A stretch of DNA of 64,000 bases from contig NZ_AKJW01000061.1 of assembly GCF_000282135.1 (NCBI RefSeq), forward strand, positions 186,001-250,000. The letters are read 5' to 3'. Below the pieces are notes generated by a model. That model saw nothing but the letters and a program-made list of their open reading frames with translations. It did not search any database and was not told where the DNA came from. The position numbers and the translations under genes were made by a program. Position 1 is the first letter of the stretch. Every line of letters starts with the position of its first letter. Source of the stretch: Herbaspirillum sp. CF444. GTDB taxonomy: Bacteria; Pseudomonadota; Gammaproteobacteria; Burkholderiales; Burkholderiaceae_D. Shown piece after piece: positions 25,868 through 33,775 of the stretch.

Positions 25868-25999
25868 TTAAGGTTGTCCGCTGGGGAAGTTGAGAAAGCC
25901 GCAGCGACTGTCAAAACCCACAAATCCCGGCGCGCAGGCACAGCCATTGAGCGCCAGCGCCAGTGCCGCAGAGAGGAGGATGGTCATGATGCGCCGCAT
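25868..25999 (-). CDS. Possible very small lipoprotein
   Basis: The 43-aa frame begins MRRIMTILLSAALALALNGC, a compact signal sequence ending in an LNGC lipobox, followed by a Gly/Phe-rich tail with further cysteines (ACAPGFVGFDSRCGF). TTGAAAGATTG is a possible ribosome-binding site. An alternative start is the second Met, four codons later. I recognise no family. Size and composition support a real short lipoprotein, but the evidence is only the signal sequence. Confidence 0.45.
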   Translation of the reverse strand: MRRIMTILLSAALALALNGCACAPGFVGFDSRCGFLNFPSGQP

Positions 26000-26173
26000 G
26001 AGCAATCTTTCAAGGTAAATGAAAAGCAGGGAGAGTATCAGCAAGAGGCGACAAGGCCCCAGGAGCATATCGACGGTGCGAGGCTTTTCTTGAACAGGTG
26101 GAAAAGATTGTAAAGATGGGGTGGCAATGCAATGGAGCGGGGCCGATACGGGAGGGGATACGGCCTGAAAAAC

Positions 26174-26200
26174 AAAAAGGGCAGATGAACTCTGCCCTTT
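26174..26200 (-). terminator. Terminator after the 26-residue small protein
   Basis: Stem AAAGGGCAGA (26176-26185) with TCTGCCCTTT (26191-26200); read on the minus strand it is followed by TTTTTGTT. Confidence 0.85.
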
Positions 26201-26276
26201 GATGTTGCTTCGACGACCGCTTCAGGCCTGCATCAGGTAGAACATCCGGCAGGAGCGGTCGATGCCGACAAGCGGA

Positions 26277-26357
26277 TCAGCGAGTCGATGCGAAGTAGCG
26301 CGCGACCATTGCAGCGATCAGCAGGGTGTAAGGCAGGATGTCGATCAGAATACGCAT
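26277..26357 (-). CDS. Putative 26-residue membrane microprotein
   Basis: The frame MRILIDILPYTLLIAAMVAR followed by YFASTR and TGA is almost all transmembrane helix with a positively charged end. GGAG lies 9 bases before the ATG (GCGGAGCCCGCC), and a strong intrinsic terminator follows on the same strand at 26174-26200. It is otherwise alone between the tiny lipoprotein frame and the diguanylate cyclase. Ribosome-binding site plus terminator around a single hydrophobic helix is the pattern of bacterial small membrane proteins. No homologue can be named. Confidence 0.5.
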   Translation of the reverse strand: MRILIDILPYTLLIAAMVARYFASTR

Positions 26358-26492
26358 GGCGGGCTCCGCAAGAAAGTGGTTTATGTTGCGTTGCAGTATG
26401 CGTGTTCCAGCCCCTTTTTTCCAATTTTGATTCCCAATATCAGTTATCGGGTTGTTGAATATCAGTGTTGCCCAGCGGTCCTCCCGGCACGC

Positions 26493-27914
26493 TCAACCCG
26501 GCAGATAGGCGGTGACGGTCGCGGGTGCAATGCTCGCTTGCGCTGCGGTACGGATCTGGTTGCGGCCGTGTTCCTTGGCTTCGTAGAGGGCTTTGTCTGC
26601 CGCCAAAGCCAGCATGGTCGTGCTGCTGCCTGCTCCGGGCACCATGGCCGATACGCCGATGCTGAGCGTGACGTGGCCGGACGGCAGGTTTTGCGCATGC
26701 GGAATCGCCGCCTGCGACAAGTTGCAGAGCAGGCGCTCGCCGACCAGTCGCGCGCCGTCGGCGTCGGTATTGGGGAGTATCACGACGAACTCTTCACCGC
26801 CGTAGCGCGCGGCGACGTCGCCGGGACGATTGATGACGGCCAGCAGATGATCGGCGATCCGGCGCAGGCAGTCGTCGCCGGCCAGATGGCCGTAGCAGTC
26901 GTTGTATTTTTTGAAGAAGTCGACGTCGATCATCAGCAGCGCCAGGGAGCGCTTGTCGCGCCGGGCGCGATTCCATTCGATCTCCAGTACTTCGTCGAAG
27001 CAGCGGCGGTTGGAGAGCGCCGTCAGGCCGTCCTGATTGGCTTGCGTCATGAGGATCTTGTTGGCGCCGGCAATGCTGTTGTAGAGCCGCGTGATGCCGT
27101 ACAGCTGCGAAATCAGCACCACCAGCGACGTGAACAGGCTGGTGATCTTGGCGAAGTACCAGCCCAGCGAAAAGCGCGAACCGCCGTACAGCGTCAGCCA
27201 CACGTCGATGCACGCGGCAAACATGCCGACCATGACCCACAACCGTTCAGGGCGGTTATCGCGGATGCGCATGACGCAGAGCAGGCCGATCAGATTGATG
27301 CCGAACACCAGCACCGGGATGACCAGCGTCGAATCGTCGAAGAAATTTTTGCCATTGCGGAACACTGCCGGCATATAGGGCAAACCGATCGTCGCGCTCA
27401 GCGTCAGCAGGGCGACCGCGACGACGACCGCGACGATGGACATGCGCACGCTCGAGGCGGTGCCGGCCATGTCGCCGGCGCTGAGCGCATAGCGGATGAT
27501 CAGCAAGCCAAAACCGATATGCCAGTAGCACCATAGCCAGACTGCGCTGCTGGTGGTGCCGATGATGGGGTCGGCCATCAGGCCGCCGGGAAACGCCGCG
27601 ATCAGCGGAATGAAAATGACGGTGACGAAAAAGTAGGCGGTGCCCAGGCGTATCGTGCGCTCCTTGCTTTCGATCAGGCCTTTGGCGTATAGCAGTGCAC
27701 CGAGGATGATGTTGATCACGATCATGGCGATGCCGAATGCGCTCATGTAGCCCGGGATCGGCAGCAGCGGCGTCATTGCCAGAGGGGTAGCGATGGCGGC
27801 GGAAAGCAGCAGCAGGGTGATGACCACCTTGGCGAGCGCGAACTGGCGGCCGCCTGCCTCGGCGTCTTTGATCAGATAAAGTTCGTCTTGCATGTCATTC
27901 TTCTTCTGGTTCAT
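26493..27914 (-). CDS. Membrane-bound diguanylate cyclase (GGDEF)
   Basis: This 473-aa protein has an N-terminal integral membrane sensor of about eight hydrophobic segments (roughly residues 25-270), resembling MASE-type domains, and a C-terminal GGDEF domain. The domain shows NQDGLTALSNRRCFDE, IDVDFFKKYND, the active-site motif GGEEF, and an RPGD I-site five residues upstream, so it should make c-di-GMP and be product inhibited. Possible starts are GTG 27923, ATG 27914 and ATG 27893; I chose 27914. It is monocistronic; the signal sensed is unknown. Confidence 0.93.
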   Translation of the reverse strand: MNQKKNDMQDELYLIKDAEAGGRQFALAKVVITLLLLSAAIATPLAMTPLLPIPGYMSAFGIAMIVINIILGALLYAKGLIESKERTIRLGTAYFFVTVIFIPLIAAFPGGLMADPIIGTTSSAVWLWCYWHIGFGLLIIRYALSAGDMAGTASSVRMSIVAVVVAVALLTLSATIGLPYMPAVFRNGKNFFDDSTLVIPVLVFGINLIGLLCVMRIRDNRPERLWVMVGMFAACIDVWLTLYGGSRFSLGWYFAKITSLFTSLVVLISQLYGITRLYNSIAGANKILMTQANQDGLTALSNRRCFDEVLEIEWNRARRDKRSLALLMIDVDFFKKYNDCYGHLAGDDCLRRIADHLLAVINRPGDVAARYGGEEFVVILPNTDADGARLVGERLLCNLSQAAIPHAQNLPSGHVTLSIGVSAMVPGAGSSTTMLALAADKALYEAKEHGRNQIRTAAQASIAPATVTAYLPG

Positions 27915-28113
27915 TTTTTCCACATCTTAGTGCGGAAGAAGACGTCCGACTGCGAAGAATCATGTTGAATTGCTAATTTTTCACGGAGTGTTGTTATTTG
28001 GCCTGGATAGTTTTTTTGCGGCAATGAGGGCGTGTCGAAAACCGTGAAAAGCCGCTTCCGGCGGGCATTTTCGTATTGCGCGACAGCATTGTTTGTCGTT
28101 CGGCAAAAGACAT

Positions 28114-28144
28114 GAAAAAAGCGCGGGCCTGCCGCGCTTTTTTC
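28114..28144 (-). terminator. Terminator after the 143-residue lipoprotein gene
   Basis: Twelve-base stem AAAAAAGCGCGG with CCGCGCTTTTTT (28115-28126 with 28132-28143), just past the lipoprotein stop codon. Confidence 0.88.
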
Positions 28145-28165
28145 ATTTCACGGTTGCCCGAAGAT

Positions 28166-28597
28166 TCACTTCTCCGATTGCATCGTGAGTCCCTTCATGT
28201 CGGAAGCGATGCGTACCTTGTAGACGCCCGGCGTCTTGAGATCGAGTGTCAGCGAGGCCGGCGGCGTCGCGTAGTTGCTGTTGAGCGAATGCATGGGTTT
28301 GACGCTGAAGGTATAGCTGGTGCCCGGCTTGAGCCAGATGCTCAGGCGTTCTCCCTGCCAGATTTCCGCCAGCACCACATCATTGATGGCCAGCACTTCC
28401 GGAGAATTACCGACAAAAAATCCCGACTGGCGCGAGAACTGTACCTCGGCCAGATCAGGCATTTGCGTCGTCATGCTTTTGATATAAATGCGCGCCAGCG
28501 GGACTTGTCCGGTCGGCGTCGTCTGTTGGTTCGGCGGCGTGGTGCTGCATGCCGCCAGCGTCAGTGCCAGCAGGCAGGCGGTGATCGCTGTCTTCAT
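28166..28597 (-). CDS. Putative lipoprotein, function unknown
   Basis: The 143-aa product has a lipoprotein signal with lipobox LAAC (Cys17), then a Thr/Pro/Gln-rich linker (STTPPNQQTTPTG). A compact beta-rich domain follows (IYIKSMTTQMPDLAEVQFSR, then IWLKPGTSYTFSVKP and GVYKVRIASDMKG). AAGGAAACAGCA is a strong ribosome-binding site for the ATG at 28597. Asp at +2 is absent, so outer-membrane sorting is expected. The domain is not one I can name. It is monocistronic, with a terminator downstream and the MITE-like element upstream. Confidence 0.8.
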   Translation of the reverse strand: MKTAITACLLALTLAACSTTPPNQQTTPTGQVPLARIYIKSMTTQMPDLAEVQFSRQSGFFVGNSPEVLAINDVVLAEIWQGERLSIWLKPGTSYTFSVKPMHSLNSNYATPPASLTLDLKTPGVYKVRIASDMKGLTMQSEK

Positions 28598-28697
28598 TGC
28601 TGTTTCCTTATAGGATGAAATGATTGTTATCCGGATTGGCGACGCTGATTTTGACACGAAGCGCGCATGATGGGGAGCAATATGAGACAAGGAGCGT

Positions 28698-28860
28698 TAG
28701 TGTACTGTCCCGTAAATTCGCAGCATAAAAGATGTTGAAAATCGGGGCGAATACGGCGTCAAAAATGCTCGCAAGGCCCCGGCCTTGCTGCGCTTTTTTC
28801 CTTGTCTCGCCCCGATTTCACCACTTTTATCATGCTACAAATTTACGGGACAGTACACTA
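28698..28860. mobile_element. MITE-like element with perfect 21-bp terminal inverted repeats and TA duplication
   Basis: Bases 28698-28718 are the exact reverse complement of 28840-28860. Inverted similarity continues inward for about 55 bp per arm (both contain AAATCGGGGCGA), so the 163-bp unit folds into one long hairpin. Its centre is a second hairpin, GCAAGGCC/GGCCTTGC, flanked by A5 and T6, which could terminate transcription both ways. Outermost bases are TA on each side, as in elements moved by IS630/Tc1-type transposases. There is no coding capacity. The right end supplies the stop codon of the neighbouring regulator gene. Confidence 0.85.
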
Positions 28861-29520
28861 GCCGGGAGTGTGAATGCGATAAACGCAACGCCGCGCGCCG
28901 GCCAGTAGATGCTCTTCGCGCGTGACCGACGCCTCGTCGCCGATCGCTTCCCGGAACAATTGCAGTTCGGAGCGGCAGAATCCCTGGCAGCTTTGCGCCG
29001 CGGCGCAGATCGGACAGTGGTCTTCGATCAGCAGCCAGTCCTTGCCTTGCTTCTCGACACGCGCCATGTAACCTTCCGCCGTGCGCAAGGCGGCCAGCTT
29101 CTCCAGTCTTTTGGGGATGCCGTTCATGCCCCGGCAGGCGCGCACATAGTCGTTGCGCATCTCGTCTTCGCGTTGCGCGATCAGGCGATCCAGTCCTTCG
29201 TCGCCGAACAATTGCCTGATCGACCCGATCAGTTGCACCGTCAGGTAGGCATGCGAATCGGGAAAGCGCGCATGACCCGCGGCACTCAGTTCCCAGTTCT
29301 GCTTCGGCCGTCCGGCGCCGGAGGAGACTTCCTGCGCGCCCACGATCAGACCGTCCGCCAGCAGCTTCTGCACTTGCAGCCGCGCCGCTTCCGCCGTCAT
29401 CGTCAGTTCCTGCGCCAGCAGGGCGGTGGATGCCGGACCCTTGGTCTTGAGGCGAAACAGGATGCGCTCGGCCGTTGGCATGGCATCGATATTTTCCAAG
29501 TTTTTACTTGTGTATTTCAT
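28858..29520 (-). CDS. SufR-like winged-helix regulator with C-terminal cysteine cluster
   Basis: The 220-aa protein has an N-terminal winged helix (AERILFRLKTKGPASTALLA, then TAEAARLQVQKLLADGLI) and a C-terminal domain with cysteines in HCPICAAAQSCQGFCRSE and RRCVYRI. SufR-type regulators use such clusters to bind an Fe-S centre; other metals are possible. It is divergent from an MFS exporter (85-bp gap) and probably controls it. The last three bases, TAG, belong to the inserted MITE-like element; the uninterrupted target would have given TAA at the same place. Confidence 0.85.
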   Translation of the reverse strand: MKYTSKNLENIDAMPTAERILFRLKTKGPASTALLAQELTMTAEAARLQVQKLLADGLIVGAQEVSSGAGRPKQNWELSAAGHARFPDSHAYLTVQLIGSIRQLFGDEGLDRLIAQREDEMRNDYVRACRGMNGIPKRLEKLAALRTAEGYMARVEKQGKDWLLIEDHCPICAAAQSCQGFCRSELQLFREAIGDEASVTREEHLLAGARRCVYRIHTPG

Positions 29521-29605
29521 GGGGCGGGTTTAGTATGCGTTTGAATAAATATCCAATTAAAAGCTTGCATATTATGCTTTCTCCATCCGAATGTCGAGGT
29601 GCTCC

Positions 29606-31084
29606 ATGAGTGACGCGAGCAAGATCGCAAATACGAATTGCATCGGCAACGATGTCGTTGTCATCGCTGAACCTGCCAGCTGGGCCGAACTGCTTTCCGG
29701 CGGCAACGCCCTGCGCGCCGTGGCATTGACCGGCGGCGTCGCGCTGCACGCCATCAATGTCCACATCGTCACCACCATCCTGCCGTCGGTGGTGCGCGAC
29801 ATCGGCGGCCTGGACTATTACGCCTGGAACATCACGCTGTTCGTCGCGGCGTCGATTTTCGGTTCGACGCTGACCGGCAAACTGCTCGACGTGCTTGGGC
29901 CGCGCCGTACTTATCTGTTTGCGCTGGCGATTTTTTCAATCGGCTCCATCCTGTGCGCCACGGCGCAGGACATGTTCTGGATGCTGGGCGGACGCAGCGT
30001 GCAGGGCATCGGCGGCGGGTTGCTGGCGGCCCTGAGCTATGCCTTGATCCGCATCGTGTTTGCACCGCGCCTGTGGTCGCGCGCGGTGTCGCTGGTGTCG
30101 GGCATGTGGGGGATCGCCACGCTGCTCGGGCCGGCGGTCGGCGGCGTGTTTGCCGAAAGCGGCGCATGGCGTCTGGCGTTCTGGTGCTTGTTGCCGCTGT
30201 CGCTGGCGCAGGCGCTGATCGTAGCGGCGCAGTTGCGCGGCCGGCAAGAGACCGGCGCGCCGGCCGTGCGCATGCCCTTGCTGAAGATCGCCTTGCTCAC
30301 TGTTTCCGTATTGCTGGTGGCTTTGGCCGGGCAAGTGCAGGATGACGGCGGCAAGCTGCTCGGCGTGGCCGCAGGATTGGCATTGGGCGTGCTGGTGGCC
30401 CGGCTCGACCGGCGTCCGGGCGTCGCCTTGCTGCCCAGCGGCGCTTACACCCTGTCGAGCACCATGGGGAAAGTCTTTGCCTGCCTGTCCTTGCTGATGA
30501 TCGCCGGCATGACCGAAATCTTCGTGCCGTATTTTTTGCAAACGCTGCACGCCTATTCGCCGCTGCAGGCCGGTTACATGACGGCCGCCATGGCCGGTGG
30601 CTGGAGTCTTGCATCCCTGCTCAGTTCGGGGCGCGGCGATGCGGATGCCGATCGCATGGTGCGGGCCGGGCCTGCCATCATGGCCTTGTCTCTGGCTGCG
30701 TTGGCCTTGCTCCTGCCGGGGGACGTGCTCGACGGTATTGCTCCGGCGACCGAGGGCGTGTGCTTTGCGATCGCGCTGGCCGGCGTCGGACTCGGCATCG
30801 GGATGGGTTGGCCGCATCTGGTGACGCGCGTGATGAAATCGGCGCGGGCCGGTGACGAGAACCTTGCCTCGGCCGGCGTCAGCACGGTGCAGTTGTATGC
30901 GATGTCCATCGGCGCTGCCCTGGCCGGCCTGACGGCCAATGCCGCCGGTCTGAGTGGATCTGTCACTGAGCCGGGCGGCGCCGACGGCGCGCGCATGGCA
31001 GCCTATTGCCTGTTCGGATTGTTTGCACTGGCGCCGCTGACGGCGATAGCACTGGCGCGCCGGCTGACGGCGAAGCAGGGTTAG
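29606..31084 (+). CDS. MFS exporter
   Basis: The 492-aa inner-membrane protein has about 14 hydrophobic stretches. The start region has HAINVHIVTTILPSVVRDI (a variant of the DHA2 motif D1, with His/Asn replacing the usual Asp), then GSTLTGKLLDVLGPRR (motif A-like), and WGIATLLGPAVGGVFAE (motif C, antiporter signature). I chose the ATG at 29606 because GAGGTGCTCC lies just upstream. It is divergent from a Cys-rich SufR-like regulator, suggesting induction by oxidative or metal-type stress; that is inferred from context. Substrate unknown. Confidence 0.88.
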   Translation: MSDASKIANTNCIGNDVVVIAEPASWAELLSGGNALRAVALTGGVALHAINVHIVTTILPSVVRDIGGLDYYAWNITLFVAASIFGSTLTGKLLDVLGPRRTYLFALAIFSIGSILCATAQDMFWMLGGRSVQGIGGGLLAALSYALIRIVFAPRLWSRAVSLVSGMWGIATLLGPAVGGVFAESGAWRLAFWCLLPLSLAQALIVAAQLRGRQETGAPAVRMPLLKIALLTVSVLLVALAGQVQDDGGKLLGVAAGLALGVLVARLDRRPGVALLPSGAYTLSSTMGKVFACLSLLMIAGMTEIFVPYFLQTLHAYSPLQAGYMTAAMAGGWSLASLLSSGRGDADADRMVRAGPAIMALSLAALALLLPGDVLDGIAPATEGVCFAIALAGVGLGIGMGWPHLVTRVMKSARAGDENLASAGVSTVQLYAMSIGAALAGLTANAAGLSGSVTEPGGADGARMAAYCLFGLFALAPLTAIALARRLTAKQG

Positions 31085-31122
31085 AGAAAGAGAACGGGAA
31101 GAAAGACAACGGGAGGTGCATC

Positions 31123-31317
31123 ATGCCGGCAAACCAGCAACAAGCCAGTACGCCGACGGCGATCAGCGAGATCGAATACCACCTGATCGTCGCCGAGTTC
31201 GATTTGCTATGGGGGCGTGCCCGGGGGCCCGGCGAGGCCGAGTCCGCCAGGATGGATCACATGATCTGTCTGATCGAGGCATTCGAAGCCAGTCGCGGCA
31301 ACGCGTCCTTTAACTGA
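31123..31317 (+). CDS. Small hypothetical protein overlapping yigZ tail-to-tail
   Basis: The 64-aa product is acidic and helical (ISEIEYHLIVAEFDLLWGRA, then MDHMICLIEAFEASRG). Its ribosome-binding site, GGGAGGTGCATC, is the best in the region, which argues that it is expressed. It lies 38 bp after the MFS gene, probably in the same transcript. Its last 61 bases overlap the 3' end of the convergent yigZ gene. The family is not recognised; small helical proteins of this kind recur in proteobacteria. Confidence 0.7.
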   Translation: MPANQQQASTPTAISEIEYHLIVAEFDLLWGRARGPGEAESARMDHMICLIEAFEASRGNASFN

Positions 31318-31847
31318 TCGAGTTCGGCGGCGGGCAGTCGCACATGCAGTCGCGCCAGCGTGTCGTGGCTGCTGCCGATCAGTGCGTATTGTTTTTGCTG
31401 CAGCCAGTAGCGCAGATGCGATTCATCGGCATAGGCAATGACGATTTCCACTTCGGCCCAGGCAATGCGTTCGATGCGATGGGCTTGCTTCAAGGCCGAT
31501 GCCACGGCGTCGGTGTAGGCGCGCACCAGTCCGCCCGATCCCAGTTTGATGCCGCCGTAGTAGCGCACCACGGCAGCCAGTACGCCATCGAGTTCGTGAT
31601 GGCGCAAGACTTCCAGCATCGGACGCCCGGCGGTGCCGGAGGGTTCGCCGTCGTCCGACATGCCCGACTGGCCGCCGGCCATCAAGGCCCAGCACACGTG
31701 CGTGGCGGCGCGGTGCTGCGCGCGCAGGCGTTCCAGTTCGGTTTGTGCGGCCTCGCGGCTGTCGACCGGCATGACGATGCCGATGAAGCGGCTCTTGCGA
31801 ATTTCCGCTTCGACCTCGACGGCGGCGGCAAGCGTGTAGGTCGGCAA
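31257..31847 (-). CDS. yigZ: YigZ/IMPACT family protein
   Basis: The 196-aa protein matches the YigZ/IMPACT family (UPF0029 N-terminal domain): SRFIGIVMPVDSREAA (19-34), THVCWALMAGGQSGMSDDGE (49-68), GTAGRPMLEVL and YYGGIKLGSGGLVRAY. The C-terminal small domain follows. Function is not firmly known; eukaryotic IMPACT affects GCN2 signalling. The start is TTG at 31847, because an in-frame stop lies 6 codons upstream and no ATG fits; this is a rare start. It is 21 bp downstream of the ParB-like gene and likely co-transcribed. Its 3' end overlaps a small gene on the other strand. Confidence 0.9.
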   Translation of the reverse strand: MPTYTLAAAVEVEAEIRKSRFIGIVMPVDSREAAQTELERLRAQHRAATHVCWALMAGGQSGMSDDGEPSGTAGRPMLEVLRHHELDGVLAAVVRYYGGIKLGSGGLVRAYTDAVASALKQAHRIERIAWAEVEIVIAYADESHLRYWLQQKQYALIGSSHDTLARLHVRLPAAELDQLKDALPRLASNASIRQIM

Positions 31848-31868
31848 AATGCGTCGCAGTTATCCGAA

Positions 31869-32768
31869 TCAGGCAGCGACGCCGCGCAATGCGTCGACTT
31901 CGGCCTGCAAGGCCTGGTTTTCTGCGGTCAGGGCGGCGACGCGCGCGTTCAATGCGGCGATTTCCGCACGCAAGGCGACGGGATCATTGCTACCGGCCGG
32001 GGATGAGCCGGAGAAGGGCGCGCCGCCATCCGATTCGCCGTCTTCCGATTGCACGCGCGGGGCACGCGGCGTGCGATTGGCGGCTTGCTGTTCGCGCACC
32101 AGCTTGGCGGCCTGGCGCAATTCCTTCTTGCCGCCGGCCACGGCGTTGACCTGCTCGTTGCTGGGCAAGGAAGCGACCGCCGCTGCCGCATTGATGGAGA
32201 TGGTGCCGGCGCGCACGGCTTCGACCAGCTCCGGCGCGGCGGTCTTGCGGATCTTCTCGATCTGGCCGACGGTGTTGCTGCTGATGCCGGCCACGCGCGC
32301 GATGTCTTCACGCGTCTTGATCGAGGCGCTCGGGATGGTTGCGTTGGGCGCGGCATCTTCCGCAGGCTTGGCCGCACCGTCGTCCACCGGTTCATAGGCG
32401 GAAGCATCTTTCGAGGCGATGGAGGCGTCCATCTCCGCCTTGACGCGGGCGGAAATGATGTCGCGCTTGCGCAGCGCCAGCACGCCGCGCTGGAAGTCGG
32501 TGACGCTGCGGCGGCCTAGCTGGTTGTCGATCATCCACAGCATGACGTCGTCGATCGACGCGAAGCTGGTGTTCTGCACGGTTTTGAAGTCGATGCCGTG
32601 CTTGCGGCAGATTTCGTAGCGGTTATGGCCGTCGACCAGCACCTCGCCCCACAGCACCAGCGCGTCGCGGCAACCTTCTGCCAGCAGACTGCGTTCGAGG
32701 GCCGCGTATTCGTTGGCGGTGAGCGGATCGATGTATTGGAGGAGTTCGTCGTTGATGGTGATATTCAT
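31869..32768 (-). CDS. Solitary ParB-like protein (ParB N-terminal domain, HTH, coiled coil)
   Basis: This 299-aa protein has an N-terminal ParB/Srx-like fold (DPLTANEYAALERSLLAEGC, 14-33, then LVDGHNRYEICRKHGIDF) and a central helix-turn-helix (TREDIARVAGISSNTVGQIE). A low-complexity stretch follows, then a C-terminal coiled coil (LRAEIAALNARVAALTAENQ). The GHNRY motif corresponds to the GERR/GHRR box that holds CTP in ParB proteins, but with different residues. No parA or parS-like cluster is adjacent; the only ParA-like gene in the window is 24 kb away. It heads a two-gene unit with yigZ. A regulatory rather than segregation role is possible. Confidence 0.82.
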   Translation of the reverse strand: MNITINDELLQYIDPLTANEYAALERSLLAEGCRDALVLWGEVLVDGHNRYEICRKHGIDFKTVQNTSFASIDDVMLWMIDNQLGRRSVTDFQRGVLALRKRDIISARVKAEMDASIASKDASAYEPVDDGAAKPAEDAAPNATIPSASIKTREDIARVAGISSNTVGQIEKIRKTAAPELVEAVRAGTISINAAAAVASLPSNEQVNAVAGGKKELRQAAKLVREQQAANRTPRAPRVQSEDGESDGGAPFSGSSPAGSNDPVALRAEIAALNARVAALTAENQALQAEVDALRGVAA

Positions 32769-32846
32769 GGCTTCCCTGGTCCGCTCCGGCGAGTCGGAGG
32801 CGGACCGGAATTTTACACTACCCGTGAAGGCTGCCTTCAGCGAGCC

Positions 32847-33194
32847 TCAGGCACTGCGGCCGTCGTAGTGAATGCGCTTGAGCGCATCCAGGTCGACGCC
32901 TTCGACGCAGCGCACATTGATCGCGGTCATCTTGTTGCCCTGAGGATCGACGCCGAACCCGAAAGCCTGGCAGCCGCAACGCTTGCAGAACTGATGGTCG
33001 ATCACGTGCTTGTTGAAATGGTAGGTGGTGATTGCGTCCTCGGACGTCTTCAGCCGAAACTTGTCGCGCGCGATGAACCACAGCAGCGTGCCCTTGCGGC
33101 TGCAGTAAGAACAGTTGCAATCGACCACCGGCCCGATTTCGCCTTCGGCTTCGAAGGCAACGTCGCCGCAATGGCAGCTTCCCTGATAGATCAT
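32847..33194 (-). CDS. GFA-family zinc protein (Gfa/Mss4-like fold)
   Basis: The 115-aa protein carries the cysteine spacing of the glutathione-dependent formaldehyde-activating family: SCHCGDV (Cys7, Cys9), CNCSYCSRKG (Cys26, 28, 31) and FCKRCGCQAFGF. Homologues bind zinc and have been linked to S-hydroxymethylglutathione formation, though most are uncharacterised. CAGGAGACG precedes the ATG. It is the last gene of the ArsR/SRPBCC operon, 21 bp after the final SRPBCC gene. Confidence 0.9.
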   Translation of the reverse strand: MIYQGSCHCGDVAFEAEGEIGPVVDCNCSYCSRKGTLLWFIARDKFRLKTSEDAITTYHFNKHVIDHQFCKRCGCQAFGFGVDPQGNKMTAINVRCVEGVDLDALKRIHYDGRSA

Positions 33195-33215
33195 GTCGTC
33201 TCCTGTCGGTTTGGG

Positions 33216-33746
33216 TCAGTTGGCTTGCAATGTCGCCATCAGCGCGTCCAGGCGATCGAGGCTGCCCGACCATCCTTCGTTGATGCCCATCTTCTTCAGT
33301 GCCTCAAGGATGGCCGGCGTCGGTGCGCGCGTGCGGATGGTCAGACGCGTCTTGCCGTCCAGGTCTTCGAAGCTCACTGTCTGCAGCATGACGCCGGCCG
33401 GGTTGGCGGTGGTGCGCTGCGGATCGATCATATCGTGCCACGCGGCCGGATGCTCCGTGCAATCCATCGTCATGACCAGCAGCGACGGCGGCGTCACCTC
33501 CACGAATTCGCCCGTGATCGGATAGTCGGTGCCGTCGGGACCGCGCATGGTGATGCGATGCCGGCCGCCGGGGCGCAGGTCAAGTTCGCAGACCGGATTG
33601 TCGAAACCCTTCGGCCCCCACCATTGCGTCAGGTGACGCGGATCGGTCCAGGCCTGGAACACCAGCTCGCGCGGCGCATTGATGACGCGGCTCATGAAGA
33701 ATTCGTCGTTGCCGACGGGATTGGAAAAATTGGGTGCGGTTGTCAT
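33216..33746 (-). CDS. SRPBCC/AHSA1-family protein (copy 4)
   Basis: This 176-aa protein has the AHSA1-type START-like fold: SRVINAPRELVFQAWTDPRH (19-38), WWGPKGFDN, YPITGEFVEVTPPSLLVMTM and the C-terminal helix GWSGSLDRLDALMATL. The family binds hydrophobic ligands in a deep cavity; Aha1-like activity on Hsp90 is not implied for short bacterial members. It lies 29 bp after copy 3. Its ligand is unknown. Confidence 0.9.
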   Translation of the reverse strand: MTTAPNFSNPVGNDEFFMSRVINAPRELVFQAWTDPRHLTQWWGPKGFDNPVCELDLRPGGRHRITMRGPDGTDYPITGEFVEVTPPSLLVMTMDCTEHPAAWHDMIDPQRTTANPAGVMLQTVSFEDLDGKTRLTIRTRAPTPAILEALKKMGINEGWSGSLDRLDALMATLQAN

Positions 33747-33775
33747 GATGTGGTGTCGCTGAATGTGTATATGAA

